This document shows positions 15,942 through 23,988 of a stretch of 38,483 bases of DNA, one piece after another (positions within the stretch are counted from its first letter, which is position 1; each line of letters starts with the position of its first letter). Below the pieces are notes generated by a model. It saw nothing but the letters and a program-made list of their open reading frames with translations, had not been told where the DNA came from and ran no database searches. The position numbers and the translations under genes are program-made. Source of the stretch: Lachnospiraceae bacterium. GTDB lineage: Bacteria > Bacillota > Clostridia > Lachnospirales > Lachnospiraceae. The stretch covers positions 1 through 38,483 of the forward strand of contig CAJTDL010000042.1 in assembly GCA_910575035.1 (NCBI GenBank), written 5' to 3'.

Positions 15942-16451
15942 TGTGAGAAGAAAGGAGTGGTGGAGAGGGTTATGAACTGAAAGAAGGGAAGGGTAAGGAG
16001 AAAAGCATTGCTATGGCTGGCAGGCGCAGTGGTTGCGGCAGCGGCCATTATCTTAATCTCCAATGCCCAAAGCATTTCCAGAGGCGGGGGCGCACAGGAA
16101 TTGGCAGCCAGGGAAAGTCTGGATGGGCTGCCAGGGATAGGCGGCGCCCTCCAGGCAGTCGGTGCGGGAAAGGCAAAGTCTTCCCAGGAAGTGCATGTGG
16201 CGCAAAGCCAGGAAGAACCGCAGGATTTCCAAGGCTTATTGGAGCGGTATTTTACAGAGCTTTACAGCGTCCTGTCAGATGATGCGGAAAATTTCAGCAG
16301 TGAGGGCTTTGCCAGCATAGACGGTTATATGGTAGGGAAACATTTGATGGAGAGGAGGTATTTTGGGAATGCGTTCTATGGGGGGATTGACAACGTAAGG
16401 CTTCAAAAAGTGAAAATCCAGAGTATGGAGGAGAGCGGCGACAGGATATAA
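15942..16451 (+). pseudogene. Decayed copy of the M56 sensor gene (C-terminal fragment)
   Basis: The frame reads EKKGVVERVMN, an in-frame TGA at 15978-15980, then KKGRVRRKALLWLAGA, AAAIILISNAQ, SGIGG-like GLPGIGGALQAVGAG, and the sensor-type segment ERYFTELYSVLSDDAENFSS and YGGIDNVRLQKVKIQSM. It closely parallels residues ~325-510 of the M56 protein at 23989-26301 (EKGVVKRAMNLKIKKARSKK, AAVILISNTQ, YFTELYSVLSDDTKNFSS). It stops after GDRI, where the intact gene continues. No HExxH protease domain precedes it. It is a dead paralog fragment, not a gene; a TTG start at 16008 is not credible. Confidence 0.75.
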
Positions 16452-16725
16452 CAACAATAAGCCATATTCCAGCCTGTCAACAAAGATAAAAATGGGTGAT
16501 GTATTGCAATTTTGTAATAATGTAGCAAAAAGATACCGCCATTCGGCAATTGTTTGTTATTCAAAAAACCCATACAGTAGGGTATTCAAGTAAAATAAAA
16601 ATTGCTCAGCATTCCGAAGACAAGAAAGCAAAACTTCCAAGTGAAATGTTGCAAAGTTATTATGGGAATGCAACAAAAGTCCATTTGCTTCGTTTTAAGA
16701 CGGCAACATTTTGATTGAGAGAAAA

Positions 16726-16842
16726 ATGAAGGAGAAAAAATTTGGGAGGTTAATGTCCGGGCTTTTCCTGGTATGTATATTGGGGAATAGGAATTTGGTT
16801 GATAGGAATACAGGGGAAATTATTATGTTTTCCTTAAAATAG
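16726..16842 (+). CDS. Possible small peptide (38 aa)
   Basis: A short frame reads MKEKKFGRLMSGLFLVCILG, then NRNLVDRNTGEIIMFSLK. It has a basic start and a hydrophobic stretch like a signal or membrane segment. The ribosome site is weak (GAGAG 5 bp before ATG). It ends 26 bp before a strong hairpin with T-tract, which needs some upstream transcript to terminate. No family is recognised; it may be chance. The rest of 16452-17094 holds only this, the terminator, the promoter and the leader hairpin listed separately, and a broken stretch (16492-16713) open in two alternating frames that I do not recognise. Confidence 0.2.
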   Translation: MKEKKFGRLMSGLFLVCILGNRNLVDRNTGEIIMFSLK

Positions 16843-16866
16843 GCAGGTTCCCATAAAAAATAGGGG

Positions 16867-16916
16867 CACAGAAAATGTTCCATAGAGGAATGGTTTCTGC
16901 GTCTTTTTGTTATGCA
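16867..16916 (+). terminator. Intrinsic terminator upstream of yfhO
   Basis: CAGAAA (16869-16874) pairs with TTTCTG (16894-16899), with an inner TTCC/GGAA pair, followed by CGTCTTTTTG. It isolates the yfhO promoter from upstream transcription. Confidence 0.65.
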
Positions 16917-16988
16917 CATTCAAAAAAGAGCGTAGAAACAGTTTAGAACAGCAAACTTCTTCCTCATGTAAGCTTGCTGCCCCAGTGG

Positions 16989-17017
16989 TTGAAATGCAGA
17001 TATTAAAATGCTATAAT
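16989..17017 (+). promoter_or_regulatory. Promoter of the yfhO-glycosyltransferase operon
   Basis: TTGAAA (16989-16994), a 17-bp spacer and TATAAT (17012-17017) form a near-consensus sigma-A promoter, 78 bp upstream of the yfhO start. Confidence 0.8.
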
Positions 17018-17031
17018 CTCTTAAGAAAAAC

Positions 17032-17073
17032 AAGCCTGCATTACAGAAAGGAAGTCCATAAAATGGCAGGCTT
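17032..17073 (+). promoter_or_regulatory. 5' leader hairpin of yfhO
   Basis: AAGCCTGC (17032-17039) pairs perfectly with GCAGGCTT (17066-17073) in the transcribed leader, about 10 bp before the AAGGAGG ribosome site. There is no U-tract, so it is not a terminator. It may stabilise the mRNA or be a protein or RNA target site. Confidence 0.45.
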
Positions 17074-17094
17074 GATTGGCAAGGAGGATTAGGA

Positions 17095-19917
17095 ATGCAA
17101 GGCACGATAAGGAGCGGGAAGGGTGCAGTTCATGGAGAAGGGGGAGGAAAACGGTATTATGTAACGTATACAATCCTGTTTTTGCTGGCGGCATGTGCGG
17201 TTTTCTCCTGGTACTTTTTGGCGGGCAGAACGATGATATGGGAAATGGATGGCTGGAAGCAGCATTATAAAGCGTTGATTTATTATGCAAGATATCTCCG
17301 TTCAATTGTGCAGGGGATTTTTTTCCAGCATCAGCTAACCATTCCAGCCTGGGATTTTAGCATAGGGGAAGGGAGCGATATATTAACGGCTTTCCACTAT
17401 TATGTGATCGGGGATCCTTTCGCAGTGTTTTCCGTGTTTGTGCCCACGCGCTTTATGTATCTGTATTATGAGGCAATGGTGCTGCTGCGGATGTATCTGG
17501 CGGGAATTGCATTTTCCAGCCTTTGCTTTCGGACCGGGTTAAAGGATAGGCATGGGGTTTTGGCAGGGGCAATGGCTTATGTGTTTTGCTTTTGGGCATT
17601 GCGCAATGCGGCAAGGCATCCTTATTTTTTGAATCCTATGGTCTATTTTCCGCTGCTGATATTGGGCGTTGAGAAGATTCTGGAGAAGAAGCGCCCCTAT
17701 TTGTTTGTTTTTGCTGTTTTTCTTTCTGCGGTCAGCAATTTTTATTTTTTCTATATGCTGGTACTGGCAACGGTTATTTATGTGGGGGCAAGGCTGGTTA
17801 CCGGCTATCGTAAGGACATGAAGGAAGGAGCCTGTATGCTGTTGCGGGTGGGGGCATCCTCTGTATTGGGCGTCCTTATGGCAGCAGTGATTTTGCTTCC
17901 TATGTGCTATGCTTTCTTAAGTGATACCCGGGTATCGTCAGGCAGGGGGATCCACATCCTTTATCCCTTTTCCTATTATGGCAGGCTGCCAGGGCTGTTT
18001 GTATCGTCAGGGGCGGAATATTGGCTGTGCCTTGGGTTTGCAGTGCCTGTGCTGATTGCTGTGTTTTGGTTTTTGTTTCGGTCAAAGGGGCGGGGGCTTT
18101 TGAAGGGGCTTTTTTTTATCTGCCTTGTAATTATCGCTTTTCCAGTTTTGGGACAGGCTTTTAATGGTTTTTCCTATGTGGCCAATCGGTGGTGCTGGGC
18201 ATTTGCATTGCTGATGGCTTATGTGCTGGCTGCCATGTGGCCAAGGCTCATGGGGCTTTGCAGGAAGGACGCGCGTTTTTTGTATAGGTGCTTAACGGTT
18301 TATCTGCTGGCATGTGTGGCTTTGCGGCCATCCTGGAGCGGGAATACATTTAGTTCCATAGGGCTGGGGTATTTGTTTGTGATGGTTCTGTTTCCGGTGT
18401 GGAAGGGTAAGGCGTTTTTGGGGCAGCAGAGGAAGCAGAGGCTGGCTATGGTATTGGTGCTGGCAAGCATTTTTATTAATAGCTTTTGGCACAATGCGCC
18501 CATAGGGAAAAATTATGTGGCAGACTGCATGGAATTGGAAGAGGTGAAGCATGGGCTGATGAAAAATGAAACTGCAGCTATCCAGGAGGCTGCCAGCGCG
18601 GAAGAGGCAGAAGGCTTTTTCCGTTTTTCCGGGAACCGCCCTGTGCAGAATGCAAATGTAGTGTCTGGGCTGTCCTCTACCCAATATTACTGGTCCATAT
18701 CCAACCATTATGCAGGAAGCCTTCGCAAGGCATTGGAGCTTCGGGAGGCGGATACCTATAATTACCGAGGCTATGATGGGCGTGCGGCCTTGCTTTCCCT
18801 GGCTGCGGTGCGTTATTATGCCATCCCAAATGACAGTACGGGGACTGCGCCTTATGGGTTTTCCAGAGTGCAGTTAGAAGGAGATGGAAAAGCGCAGCAA
18901 TCCGGGGAAGGATATGCTGTCTACCGTAATAACCATTCATTGCCGCTGGCATATTGCTTCGACGGCTATATTCCCGTGGAAACATGGGAGGCATTGCCGG
19001 CAGTGGAGAAGCAGGCGGCATTGCTGCAAGGCGCCGTGCTGGAGGGGAAGGGGCTTTCAGAAGAGGATGCGGGACTCCCTTTGGCGGACCTGCATTTTAC
19101 AGATCAGGAGGTTACGCCCTCCATAACTTGTGAAGGGGAGGGGATCTCCCTGCAGGACCATGCTTTTGTGGTGACAAAGCCCCATGCAAAAGCCCATTTG
19201 GAATTTCAGGGATTGGAAGGCTGTGAAACATACCTTTCTGTCCAAGGGCTTTCCTACCGGGAAGGGCAAATAGGAGAAGAAAATCCTGGCAGCAAAAAGG
19301 CAAATAAGGCACAGTCCAGGCAGGAGGCAGAAAAACAGGATGAATTTTCCTGGAACAGTAAGGAAGGCATTAAGCTGCTGCTCACGTCGTCTGTAGGAGA
19401 AGAAAAAACATTGACCTATTATACAGAGGAGTCTTCCCATTATAGCGGCCGCCATGATTTTGCAGTGAATCTGGGGTATTCCAAAGAGGCCGCCACAGAT
19501 GCGGAGATTAGCTTTGAAAAGCCAGGAACCTATTCTTTTGATTCGCTTGGGGTCATATGCCAGCCTATGGAGGGGTATGGGGAACAGGTGCAGGGGCTTC
19601 AGGAGGATACACTGGAGAATATGGTGATTGGGACAGACCGTGTCACAGGGGAGGCTGCCCTGGAGGCGCCGAAGTTATTGTGCCTGGCAATCCCGTATTC
19701 TGAGGGGTGGAAAGGCTATGTGGATGGGAAAGAGGTTCCTCTTTTTCAGGCAAACAGGATGTATATGGGGATTGCCCTGGAAAAGGGAGAGCATAAAGTG
19801 GAGTTGGTTTACGATACGCCGTTTCTGAGGGAAGGGCTTATGGTTTCTGGTTTTGGGGTTTTGGCGCTTGGAGGAGTGATTTTTATTTTAGAATATAAGA
19901 AGAAAAAGAGAACATGA
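17095..19917 (+). CDS. yfhO: YfhO-family multi-membrane glycosyltransferase
   Basis: YfhO proteins (PF09586) are GT-C-like membrane enzymes. In Bacillus and Listeria relatives, with a CsbB/GtlA partner, they move a sugar from a polyprenyl carrier onto lipoteichoic acid outside the membrane. This 940-residue protein starts after AAGGAGGATTAGGA. It has one helix at residues ~22-43, then an extracytoplasmic loop with EMDGWKQHYKALIYYARYLR (the acidic/His catalytic-type loop), roughly ten more helices to ~residue 470, a large extracytoplasmic region, and a final helix before a KKKKRT tail. The YfhO ending PYSEGWKGYVDGKEV is present. The next gene is the matching polyprenyl-phosphate glycosyltransferase, 42 bp downstream. 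The acceptor polymer is inferred. Confidence 0.9.
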   Translation: MQGTIRSGKGAVHGEGGGKRYYVTYTILFLLAACAVFSWYFLAGRTMIWEMDGWKQHYKALIYYARYLRSIVQGIFFQHQLTIPAWDFSIGEGSDILTAFHYYVIGDPFAVFSVFVPTRFMYLYYEAMVLLRMYLAGIAFSSLCFRTGLKDRHGVLAGAMAYVFCFWALRNAARHPYFLNPMVYFPLLILGVEKILEKKRPYLFVFAVFLSAVSNFYFFYMLVLATVIYVGARLVTGYRKDMKEGACMLLRVGASSVLGVLMAAVILLPMCYAFLSDTRVSSGRGIHILYPFSYYGRLPGLFVSSGAEYWLCLGFAVPVLIAVFWFLFRSKGRGLLKGLFFICLVIIAFPVLGQAFNGFSYVANRWCWAFALLMAYVLAAMWPRLMGLCRKDARFLYRCLTVYLLACVALRPSWSGNTFSSIGLGYLFVMVLFPVWKGKAFLGQQRKQRLAMVLVLASIFINSFWHNAPIGKNYVADCMELEEVKHGLMKNETAAIQEAASAEEAEGFFRFSGNRPVQNANVVSGLSSTQYYWSISNHYAGSLRKALELREADTYNYRGYDGRAALLSLAAVRYYAIPNDSTGTAPYGFSRVQLEGDGKAQQSGEGYAVYRNNHSLPLAYCFDGYIPVETWEALPAVEKQAALLQGAVLEGKGLSEEDAGLPLADLHFTDQEVTPSITCEGEGISLQDHAFVVTKPHAKAHLEFQGLEGCETYLSVQGLSYREGQIGEENPGSKKANKAQSRQEAEKQDEFSWNSKEGIKLLLTSSVGEEKTLTYYTEESSHYSGRHDFAVNLGYSKEAATDAEISFEKPGTYSFDSLGVICQPMEGYGEQVQGLQEDTLENMVIGTDRVTGEAALEAPKLLCLAIPYSEGWKGYVDGKEVPLFQANRMYMGIALEKGEHKVELVYDTPFLREGLMVSGFGVLALGGVIFILEYKKKKRT

Positions 19918-19959
19918 ATCCTTGCTTAGGAATGACATCAGAGAAAGGAACGTGAAATT

Positions 19960-20904
19960 ATGAAATTATCACTGATTATCCCATGCTACAATGAAGAAGA
20001 ATCTGTCCCGATTTTCCATAAAGAGGCCGCCAAGGTGCTGCAGGGTATGGGCTGCGGCTACGAAATGCTTTTTATTAATGATGGCTCAAAAGATCAGACA
20101 CTGCCAATCCTGCGCAGCCTTGCCGCCCAGGATCCCCATGTTACATATTTGTCCTTTTCCCGTAACTTTGGCAAGGAAGCCGCTATGTACGCAGGGTTCT
20201 GCAATGCCAAGGGGGATTATGTGGCAGTTATGGACGCAGATATGCAGGATCCCCCTTCCCTGCTGCCCGAGATGCTGGAAATTTTGGAGTCTGGGGAATA
20301 CGACAGCGTGGCCACCAGAAGGGCTACCCGGACAGGAGAGCCGCCAATCCGCAGCTGGTTTGCCAAAAAGTTCTACCAGCTGATCAATAAAATTTCCAAT
20401 GCGGACATTGTGGACGGATCCCGGGATTTCCGGCTGATGCGGCGGGAAATGGCGGATGCCATTGTGTCTATGGGAGAGTATAACCGTTTTTCCAAGGGTA
20501 TTTTTGGGTGGATTGGCTTTCGGACTTATTGGCTGTCTTATGAAAATGTGGAGAGGGTTGCTGGGGAGACAAAATGGAATTTTTGGAAACTATTTAAGTA
20601 TGCCGTGGATGGGATTATCAATTTTTCCCAGGCGCCCTTGAGCATTGCTTCCTGGTTTGGGATATTTATGACATTTTTTTCTTTTTTGATGCTGATTTTT
20701 ATTGTCGCGCGGAAGGTGATGTTTGGAGATCCTGTGGATGGGTGGGCGTCTACTATTTGCATTATGATTTTTATAGGGGGGATACAGCTTTTCTGTTTGG
20801 GGATTATGGGGCAGTATATTGCCAAGACCTATATGGAGTCAAAGCATCGGCCGCATTTTATTATTTCTGAGAGCAATAAACAGGATATTAAGAAAGTAAA
20901 ATAG
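19960..20904 (+). CDS. Polyprenyl-phosphate glycosyltransferase, family GT2 (CsbB/GtrB type)
   Basis: The enzyme loads a sugar from a nucleotide donor onto undecaprenyl phosphate on the cytoplasmic face. It has 314 residues. The catalytic domain reads LSLIIPCYNEEESVP, FINDGSKDQT, FSRNFGKEAAMYAGF, the metal-binding D92-A-D94 in VMDADMQDP, and DGSRDFRLMRR. Two C-terminal helices (~230-255 and ~265-290) are typical of GtrB/CsbB, as is ASTICIMIFIGGIQLFCLGI. It follows yfhO in one operon, and this pair plus a GtcA-like flippase makes the known three-part system; no gtcA-like gene is adjacent. Sugar identity cannot be read from sequence. Confidence 0.92.
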   Translation: MKLSLIIPCYNEEESVPIFHKEAAKVLQGMGCGYEMLFINDGSKDQTLPILRSLAAQDPHVTYLSFSRNFGKEAAMYAGFCNAKGDYVAVMDADMQDPPSLLPEMLEILESGEYDSVATRRATRTGEPPIRSWFAKKFYQLINKISNADIVDGSRDFRLMRREMADAIVSMGEYNRFSKGIFGWIGFRTYWLSYENVERVAGETKWNFWKLFKYAVDGIINFSQAPLSIASWFGIFMTFFSFLMLIFIVARKVMFGDPVDGWASTICIMIFIGGIQLFCLGIMGQYIAKTYMESKHRPHFIISESNKQDIKKVK

Positions 20905-21212
20905 GTTGGAATAGAAGCAGAACCATCTGCAACGGGAAAATAATCAGCCTGTTTGCTAGGGAGCCAATGGATTTGTGGGCTTGTGTAATAAGGCTTCGGC
21001 TGCTTCAGGAATGTGTTTGCCCCCTTTGCTGGTTAAAGGCAAACCCCATAGGCTTGTCAGCCAGGACTTTTTTACAGAAATCTTACTTAGGCTCTATGCA
21101 GAATCAAACCAGCCGTTTCCAGACGGACGCCTAGCCACCCCCGCTCCTTGCCTATTAATTCCTTAAGCTACAGACATTGCCCATGAATAATAACTAAAAA
21201 TAGAAGGAGTGG
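20905..21212. repeat. Gap with dispersed intergenic repeat, copy 2
   Basis: No gene lies in this ~380-bp gap. At 21121-21136, GACGGACGCCTAGCCA matches the left block of the repeat family. At 21161-21195, CCTTAAGCTACAGACATT followed by GCCCATGAATAATAACT matches the right block with several changes. The element ends about 18 bp before the promoter of the ClpX-type gene. In the conserved copies the right block forms a GTTACT/AGTAAC hairpin, which is degraded here. Confidence 0.6.
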
Positions 21213-21241
21213 TTGTGCTTTGTTGCGCCTTGCATTATAAT
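21213..21241 (+). promoter_or_regulatory. Promoter of the ClpX-type gene
   Basis: TTGTGC (21213-21218), a 17-bp spacer and TATAAT (21236-21241) precede the gene by 45 bp. The stretch GCGCCTTGCATTATAAT resembles the GCCTTG-containing promoters at 26451 and 27220. Confidence 0.6.
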
Positions 21242-21286
21242 AAGGGAAGAGTTTCTGATTACGAGTAAAAAGAAGAGGAGATTAGG

Positions 21287-22828
21287 ATGAGTGACAAGGA
21301 AAGATTTGACGATACAGATTTTCGGGAAGTGGTTCCTGAGGATGGGAAGCTCACGGCGGGCCAGGGTTCAGGCAAGGATTCAGAGGAAGATTATACTTCC
21401 AAAGAAAATATAAGGGCAAGCGATGGTTCCAGTGGGGATCCTGAGTCAGGCAAGGCGGCAGAAGGGGAGGAAGGGCACCAGGATGACAACGAATACGAGG
21501 ATATCTGCTATATATGCCATCGGCCGGAGAGCAAGGCCGGGGCGATGATCAAGATTTCCAATGGGATCTGTATTTGTTCCGATTGCATGCAGAAAACCTT
21601 TGACAGCATGAACCATATGGGATTTCCCACGGGGGATATGAGCAGCTTTGGGAATATGCCCAATATCAGCATGATCAACCTGTCAGACCTGCAGAATATG
21701 AATATGCTGCCCAAAAGCCAGAAGCTAAAGAAGAAAAAGGCAAAAGAGGAGAAAAAGGAGAAGCCGAAGCTGGATATCAAGTCCATTCCTGCGCCCCATA
21801 AGATCAAGGCCAGCCTGGATGAGTATGTGGTAGGGCAGGAGTATGCCAAAAAGGTGATGGCAGTGGCAGTTTACAATCATTATAAGCGTGTGGCTTGTGA
21901 TACCCAGGATGGGGTGGAGATTGAGAAATCCAATATGCTGATGGTAGGGCCTACCGGAAGCGGGAAGACTTATATGGTTCGGACGCTGGCTCGGCTGCTG
22001 GATGTGCCTTTGGCCATTGCGGACGCTACCTCCCTGACAGAGGCAGGGTATATTGGCGATGATATTGAAAGCGTGGTATCCAAGCTGTTGGCTGCGGCGG
22101 ATAATGATGTGGAACGGGCAGAGCATGGCATTATTTTTATAGATGAAATAGATAAGATTGCCAAGAAGAAGAATACCAACCAGAGGGATGTAAGCGGGGA
22201 AAGCGTGCAGCAGGGGATGCTGAAGCTTTTAGAGGGCGCGGAAATTGAGGTGCCGGTAGGAGCTAACAGCAAAAATGCCATGGTGCCCCTGGCTACTGTA
22301 AATACGCAGAATATCCTGTTTATCTGCGGCGGTGCATTTCCGGATCTGGAAGTGATCATTAAGGAGAGGCTGAACAAGAAATCCTCTATGGGGTTCCATG
22401 CAGACTTGAAGGATAAGTACGATAAGGAAGAGAATATCATGCACCGCGTGGAAGTGGAGGATATTCGCAAATATGGGATGATACCAGAGTTTTTGGGGCG
22501 CCTGCCTATCGTTTTTGCGCTGGATGCCCTAAGTGAGGATATGCTGGTGCGGATCCTGACAGAGCCGAAGAATGCCATTGTGAAGCAGTACCAAAAGCTG
22601 CTGGCAATGGATGAGGTAAAGCTGAGCTTTGAAGAAGAAGCCCTCCGCGCCATTGCAAAGAGGGCAAAGGAGAAGGATGTGGGAGCCAGGGCGCTGCGTT
22701 CTATTATTGAGGAGTTTATGCTGGATATTATGTATGAGATTCCCAAGGATGATAATATTGGAGCTGTGTCCATTACGAAGGAATATATAGAGAAGACAGG
22801 GGGGCCTTTGATCCGTATGCGTGGATAA
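21287..22828 (+). CDS. clpX: ClpX-type AAA+ unfoldase with long acidic N-terminus
   Basis: ClpX unfolds tagged proteins and feeds them to ClpP. This copy has 513 residues against a usual ~420. Residues 1-70 are an acidic, Ser/Gly-rich extension. The zinc-binding domain follows with C74-x2-C77 and C97-x2-C100, then a Lys/Glu-rich linker (145-165). The AAA+ core has the P-loop GPTGSGKT (221-228), pore loop GYIG, Walker B IIFIDEIDK, and sensor 2 GARALRSIIE. The ClpP-docking loop reads MGF where IGF is usual, so ClpP binding is probably kept. No clpP or tig is adjacent, and it stands alone under its own promoter. It may be the main ClpX or a second specialised copy; the odd head favours the latter. 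Confidence 0.88.
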   Translation: MSDKERFDDTDFREVVPEDGKLTAGQGSGKDSEEDYTSKENIRASDGSSGDPESGKAAEGEEGHQDDNEYEDICYICHRPESKAGAMIKISNGICICSDCMQKTFDSMNHMGFPTGDMSSFGNMPNISMINLSDLQNMNMLPKSQKLKKKKAKEEKKEKPKLDIKSIPAPHKIKASLDEYVVGQEYAKKVMAVAVYNHYKRVACDTQDGVEIEKSNMLMVGPTGSGKTYMVRTLARLLDVPLAIADATSLTEAGYIGDDIESVVSKLLAAADNDVERAEHGIIFIDEIDKIAKKKNTNQRDVSGESVQQGMLKLLEGAEIEVPVGANSKNAMVPLATVNTQNILFICGGAFPDLEVIIKERLNKKSSMGFHADLKDKYDKEENIMHRVEVEDIRKYGMIPEFLGRLPIVFALDALSEDMLVRILTEPKNAIVKQYQKLLAMDEVKLSFEEEALRAIAKRAKEKDVGARALRSIIEEFMLDIMYEIPKDDNIGAVSITKEYIEKTGGPLIRMRG

Positions 22829-22849
22829 TGTTTCAGAAGGAAAGCTTAA

Positions 22850-23090
22850 GAAATCAAAAAATACCACCTGGAATGCCAGAGTATGGCAGATAACAGCATG
22901 CTGGCCAGGTTCTTTGAATACGGCACCCAAATCGCTCTTGACGAAGGCCAGGTCAATGGCAATGTCCTTACTGTGACACTGCCGCATTCTGCCGTATTGT
23001 TCCTAAGGCGCCATTCATTCACGCCTGACACACTGAAGGTCAGGATGGTGACGCCAAGCGGTGCCATAGAATATGGTATTCATAAAATAT
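22850..23090 (+). pseudogene. Remnant of Rpn/PD-(D/E)XK transposase-like nuclease
   Basis: After a stop at 22847 the frame reads EIKKYHLECQSMADNSML, then ARFFEYGTQIALDEG, HSAVLFLRRHSFTPDTL and VRMVTPSGAIEYGI. This pattern (YHLECQS, then an RMxEY-like line, then PxSxVLYLRH and TP) is the middle of the Rpn recombination-promoting nuclease/transposase-like family, which I recognise from Clostridia. Intact members are ~250-320 residues; only ~80 remain, with neither end. It begins 20 bp after the clpX-type stop. It is a dead mobile-element-type fragment. Confidence 0.6.
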
Positions 23091-23100
23091 CTATAAAATC

Positions 23101-23135
23101 GCCAGCCCTAATTTCACATGTGGCTGGCAATTTTA
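23101..23135 (+). terminator. Hairpin between the Rpn remnant and the blaI promoter
   Basis: GCCAGCC (23101-23107) pairs with GGCTGGC (23122-23128) across a 14-nt loop, followed by AATTTTAT. It is a plausible terminator for the ClpX-type transcript. Confidence 0.6.
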
Positions 23136-23263
23136 TATTCCCTAAAATTTTTTCACAGCATTGCGATCTATAAGGATTCAAATAATGCTGTCGGCTAACA
23201 CCGAATTTTAACTTCTGATACCTGGAAAAGATAAAGTTACACTATCAAATAATATAAAAAGGA

Positions 23264-23292
23264 TTGACAATTTGCTCTATTTGTAGTAGACT
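23264..23292 (+). promoter_or_regulatory. Promoter and probable BlaI-type operator of the blaI-M56 operon
   Basis: TTGACA (23264-23269), a 17-bp spacer and TAGACT (23287-23292) form a strong promoter. TGTAGTA at 23282-23288 overlaps the -10 and is the half-site known for BlaI/MecI repressors. Just downstream, TAGACTT (23287-23293) and AAGTCTA (23305-23311) form an inverted repeat. Autoregulation by the encoded BlaI is expected. Confidence 0.6.
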
Positions 23293-23360
23293 TTAGAAGA
23301 AAGGAAGTCTATTATCAATAGCCTTTTTGGGAAAACAACAATTTAATCATGGGATTTTCT

Positions 23361-23503
23361 TATCCCTTAATGTCCAAAAAACAGGACGGAATAGGAGGAA
23401 ATACCCAAGGGTATCCCTTAATGTCCAAAAAACAGGACGGAATAGGAGGAAATACCCAAGGGTATCCCTTAATGTCCAAAAAACAGGACGGAATAGGAGG
23501 AAA
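23361..23503 (+). repeat. Three 51-bp tandem repeats in the blaI leader
   Basis: Two complete identical 51-bp units (23361-23411, 23412-23462) are followed by 41 bp of a third (23463-23503). Each unit carries GTCC-AAAAAACA-GGAC, a ribosome-site-like AGGAGGAAA and, across the junction, the palindrome ATACCC-AA-GGGTAT. The third AGGAGGAAA is the real ribosome site of blaI. The unit length is 17 codons, so two forward frames stay open through all copies. Absence of any mismatch between units suggests recent duplication or active expansion and contraction. Confidence 0.9.
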
Positions 23504-23519
23504 GCATGAAAATGTATAA
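23370..23519 (+). CDS. Possible leader peptide encoded by the 51-bp repeats
   Basis: An ATG inside repeat 1 opens a 49-residue frame of two exact units MSKKQDGIGGNTQGYPL plus MSKKQDGIGGKHENV. It overlaps the blaI start by 14 bp in another frame. No good ribosome site lies before the first ATG; the ATGs in repeats 2 and 3 lie ~20 bp after AGGAGGAAA, which is too far. A second frame through the repeats (TTG 23327, with VSLNVQKTGRNRRKYPR units) ends at 23509, overlapping blaI as ATGA. Translation of either is unproven. Confidence 0.2.
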   Translation: MSKKQDGIGGNTQGYPLMSKKQDGIGGNTQGYPLMSKKQDGIGGKHENV

Positions 23520-23865
23520 AATGGGAGTTGTGGAGACAAAGTTTGCGGAGCTGGTATGGGGGCATGAGCCAATCCCGTCGGGGCAATTGGTGAAGCTGGC
23601 ATGGGAGCATTTGGAATGGAAGAAATCTACCACTTATACGGTGATCAGGAAGCTGTGCGACAGAGGGATTTTGAAAAGTGAGGGGGGGATTGTTTCTTCT
23701 GCCTTAAGCAAAGAGCAGTATCTGGCAAAGCAGAGCAAGCGGTTTGTGGAAGAAATCTTTGAAGGATCGCTGCCAGGATTTTTAACAGCATTTACGAAAG
23801 AAGAGACTTTGAGCGCAGAGGAAATTGCGCAGATCCGGGAATTAATGGATGGTTTAGGGGAATAA
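23506..23865 (+). CDS. blaI: BlaI/MecI/CopY-family repressor
   Basis: This is a 119-residue winged-helix repressor that in the known systems is cleaved when its membrane M56 sensor is activated. The N-terminal domain reads VETKFAELVWGHEPIPSGQL, then WKKSTTYTVIRKLCDRGILK (recognition helix) and the wing. The C-terminal dimer part includes FEGSLPGFLTAF. Usual length is 120-130. ATG 23506 follows GGAGGAAAGC exactly. The M56 sensor gene follows after 123 bp. No beta-lactamase is next to it, so the target genes are unknown. Confidence 0.92.
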   Translation: MKMYKMGVVETKFAELVWGHEPIPSGQLVKLAWEHLEWKKSTTYTVIRKLCDRGILKSEGGIVSSALSKEQYLAKQSKRFVEEIFEGSLPGFLTAFTKEETLSAEEIAQIRELMDGLGE

Positions 23866-23988
23866 AGAGCCATCTGGCTGTGCAGTCCAGAGACTGCTTA
23901 GGGAAGAAAGTAAGGGTTATGGATGGAAAAAGGGATAAGGGAAATTATTCCATTTGCAGCAAAGTAGGGGGAAGGTGAAAGGGCAATT

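Noticed and set aside
21970-22773. 267-codon open frame on the minus strand within the ClpX-type gene
   Set aside because: It is the antisense shadow of a clear AAA+ gene, is Ser-rich as expected from reversed Glu/Lys codons, and has no ribosome site.
23361-23503. CRISPR-like array
   Set aside because: The units are contiguous 51-bp tandem repeats with no spacers, and no cas genes are nearby.
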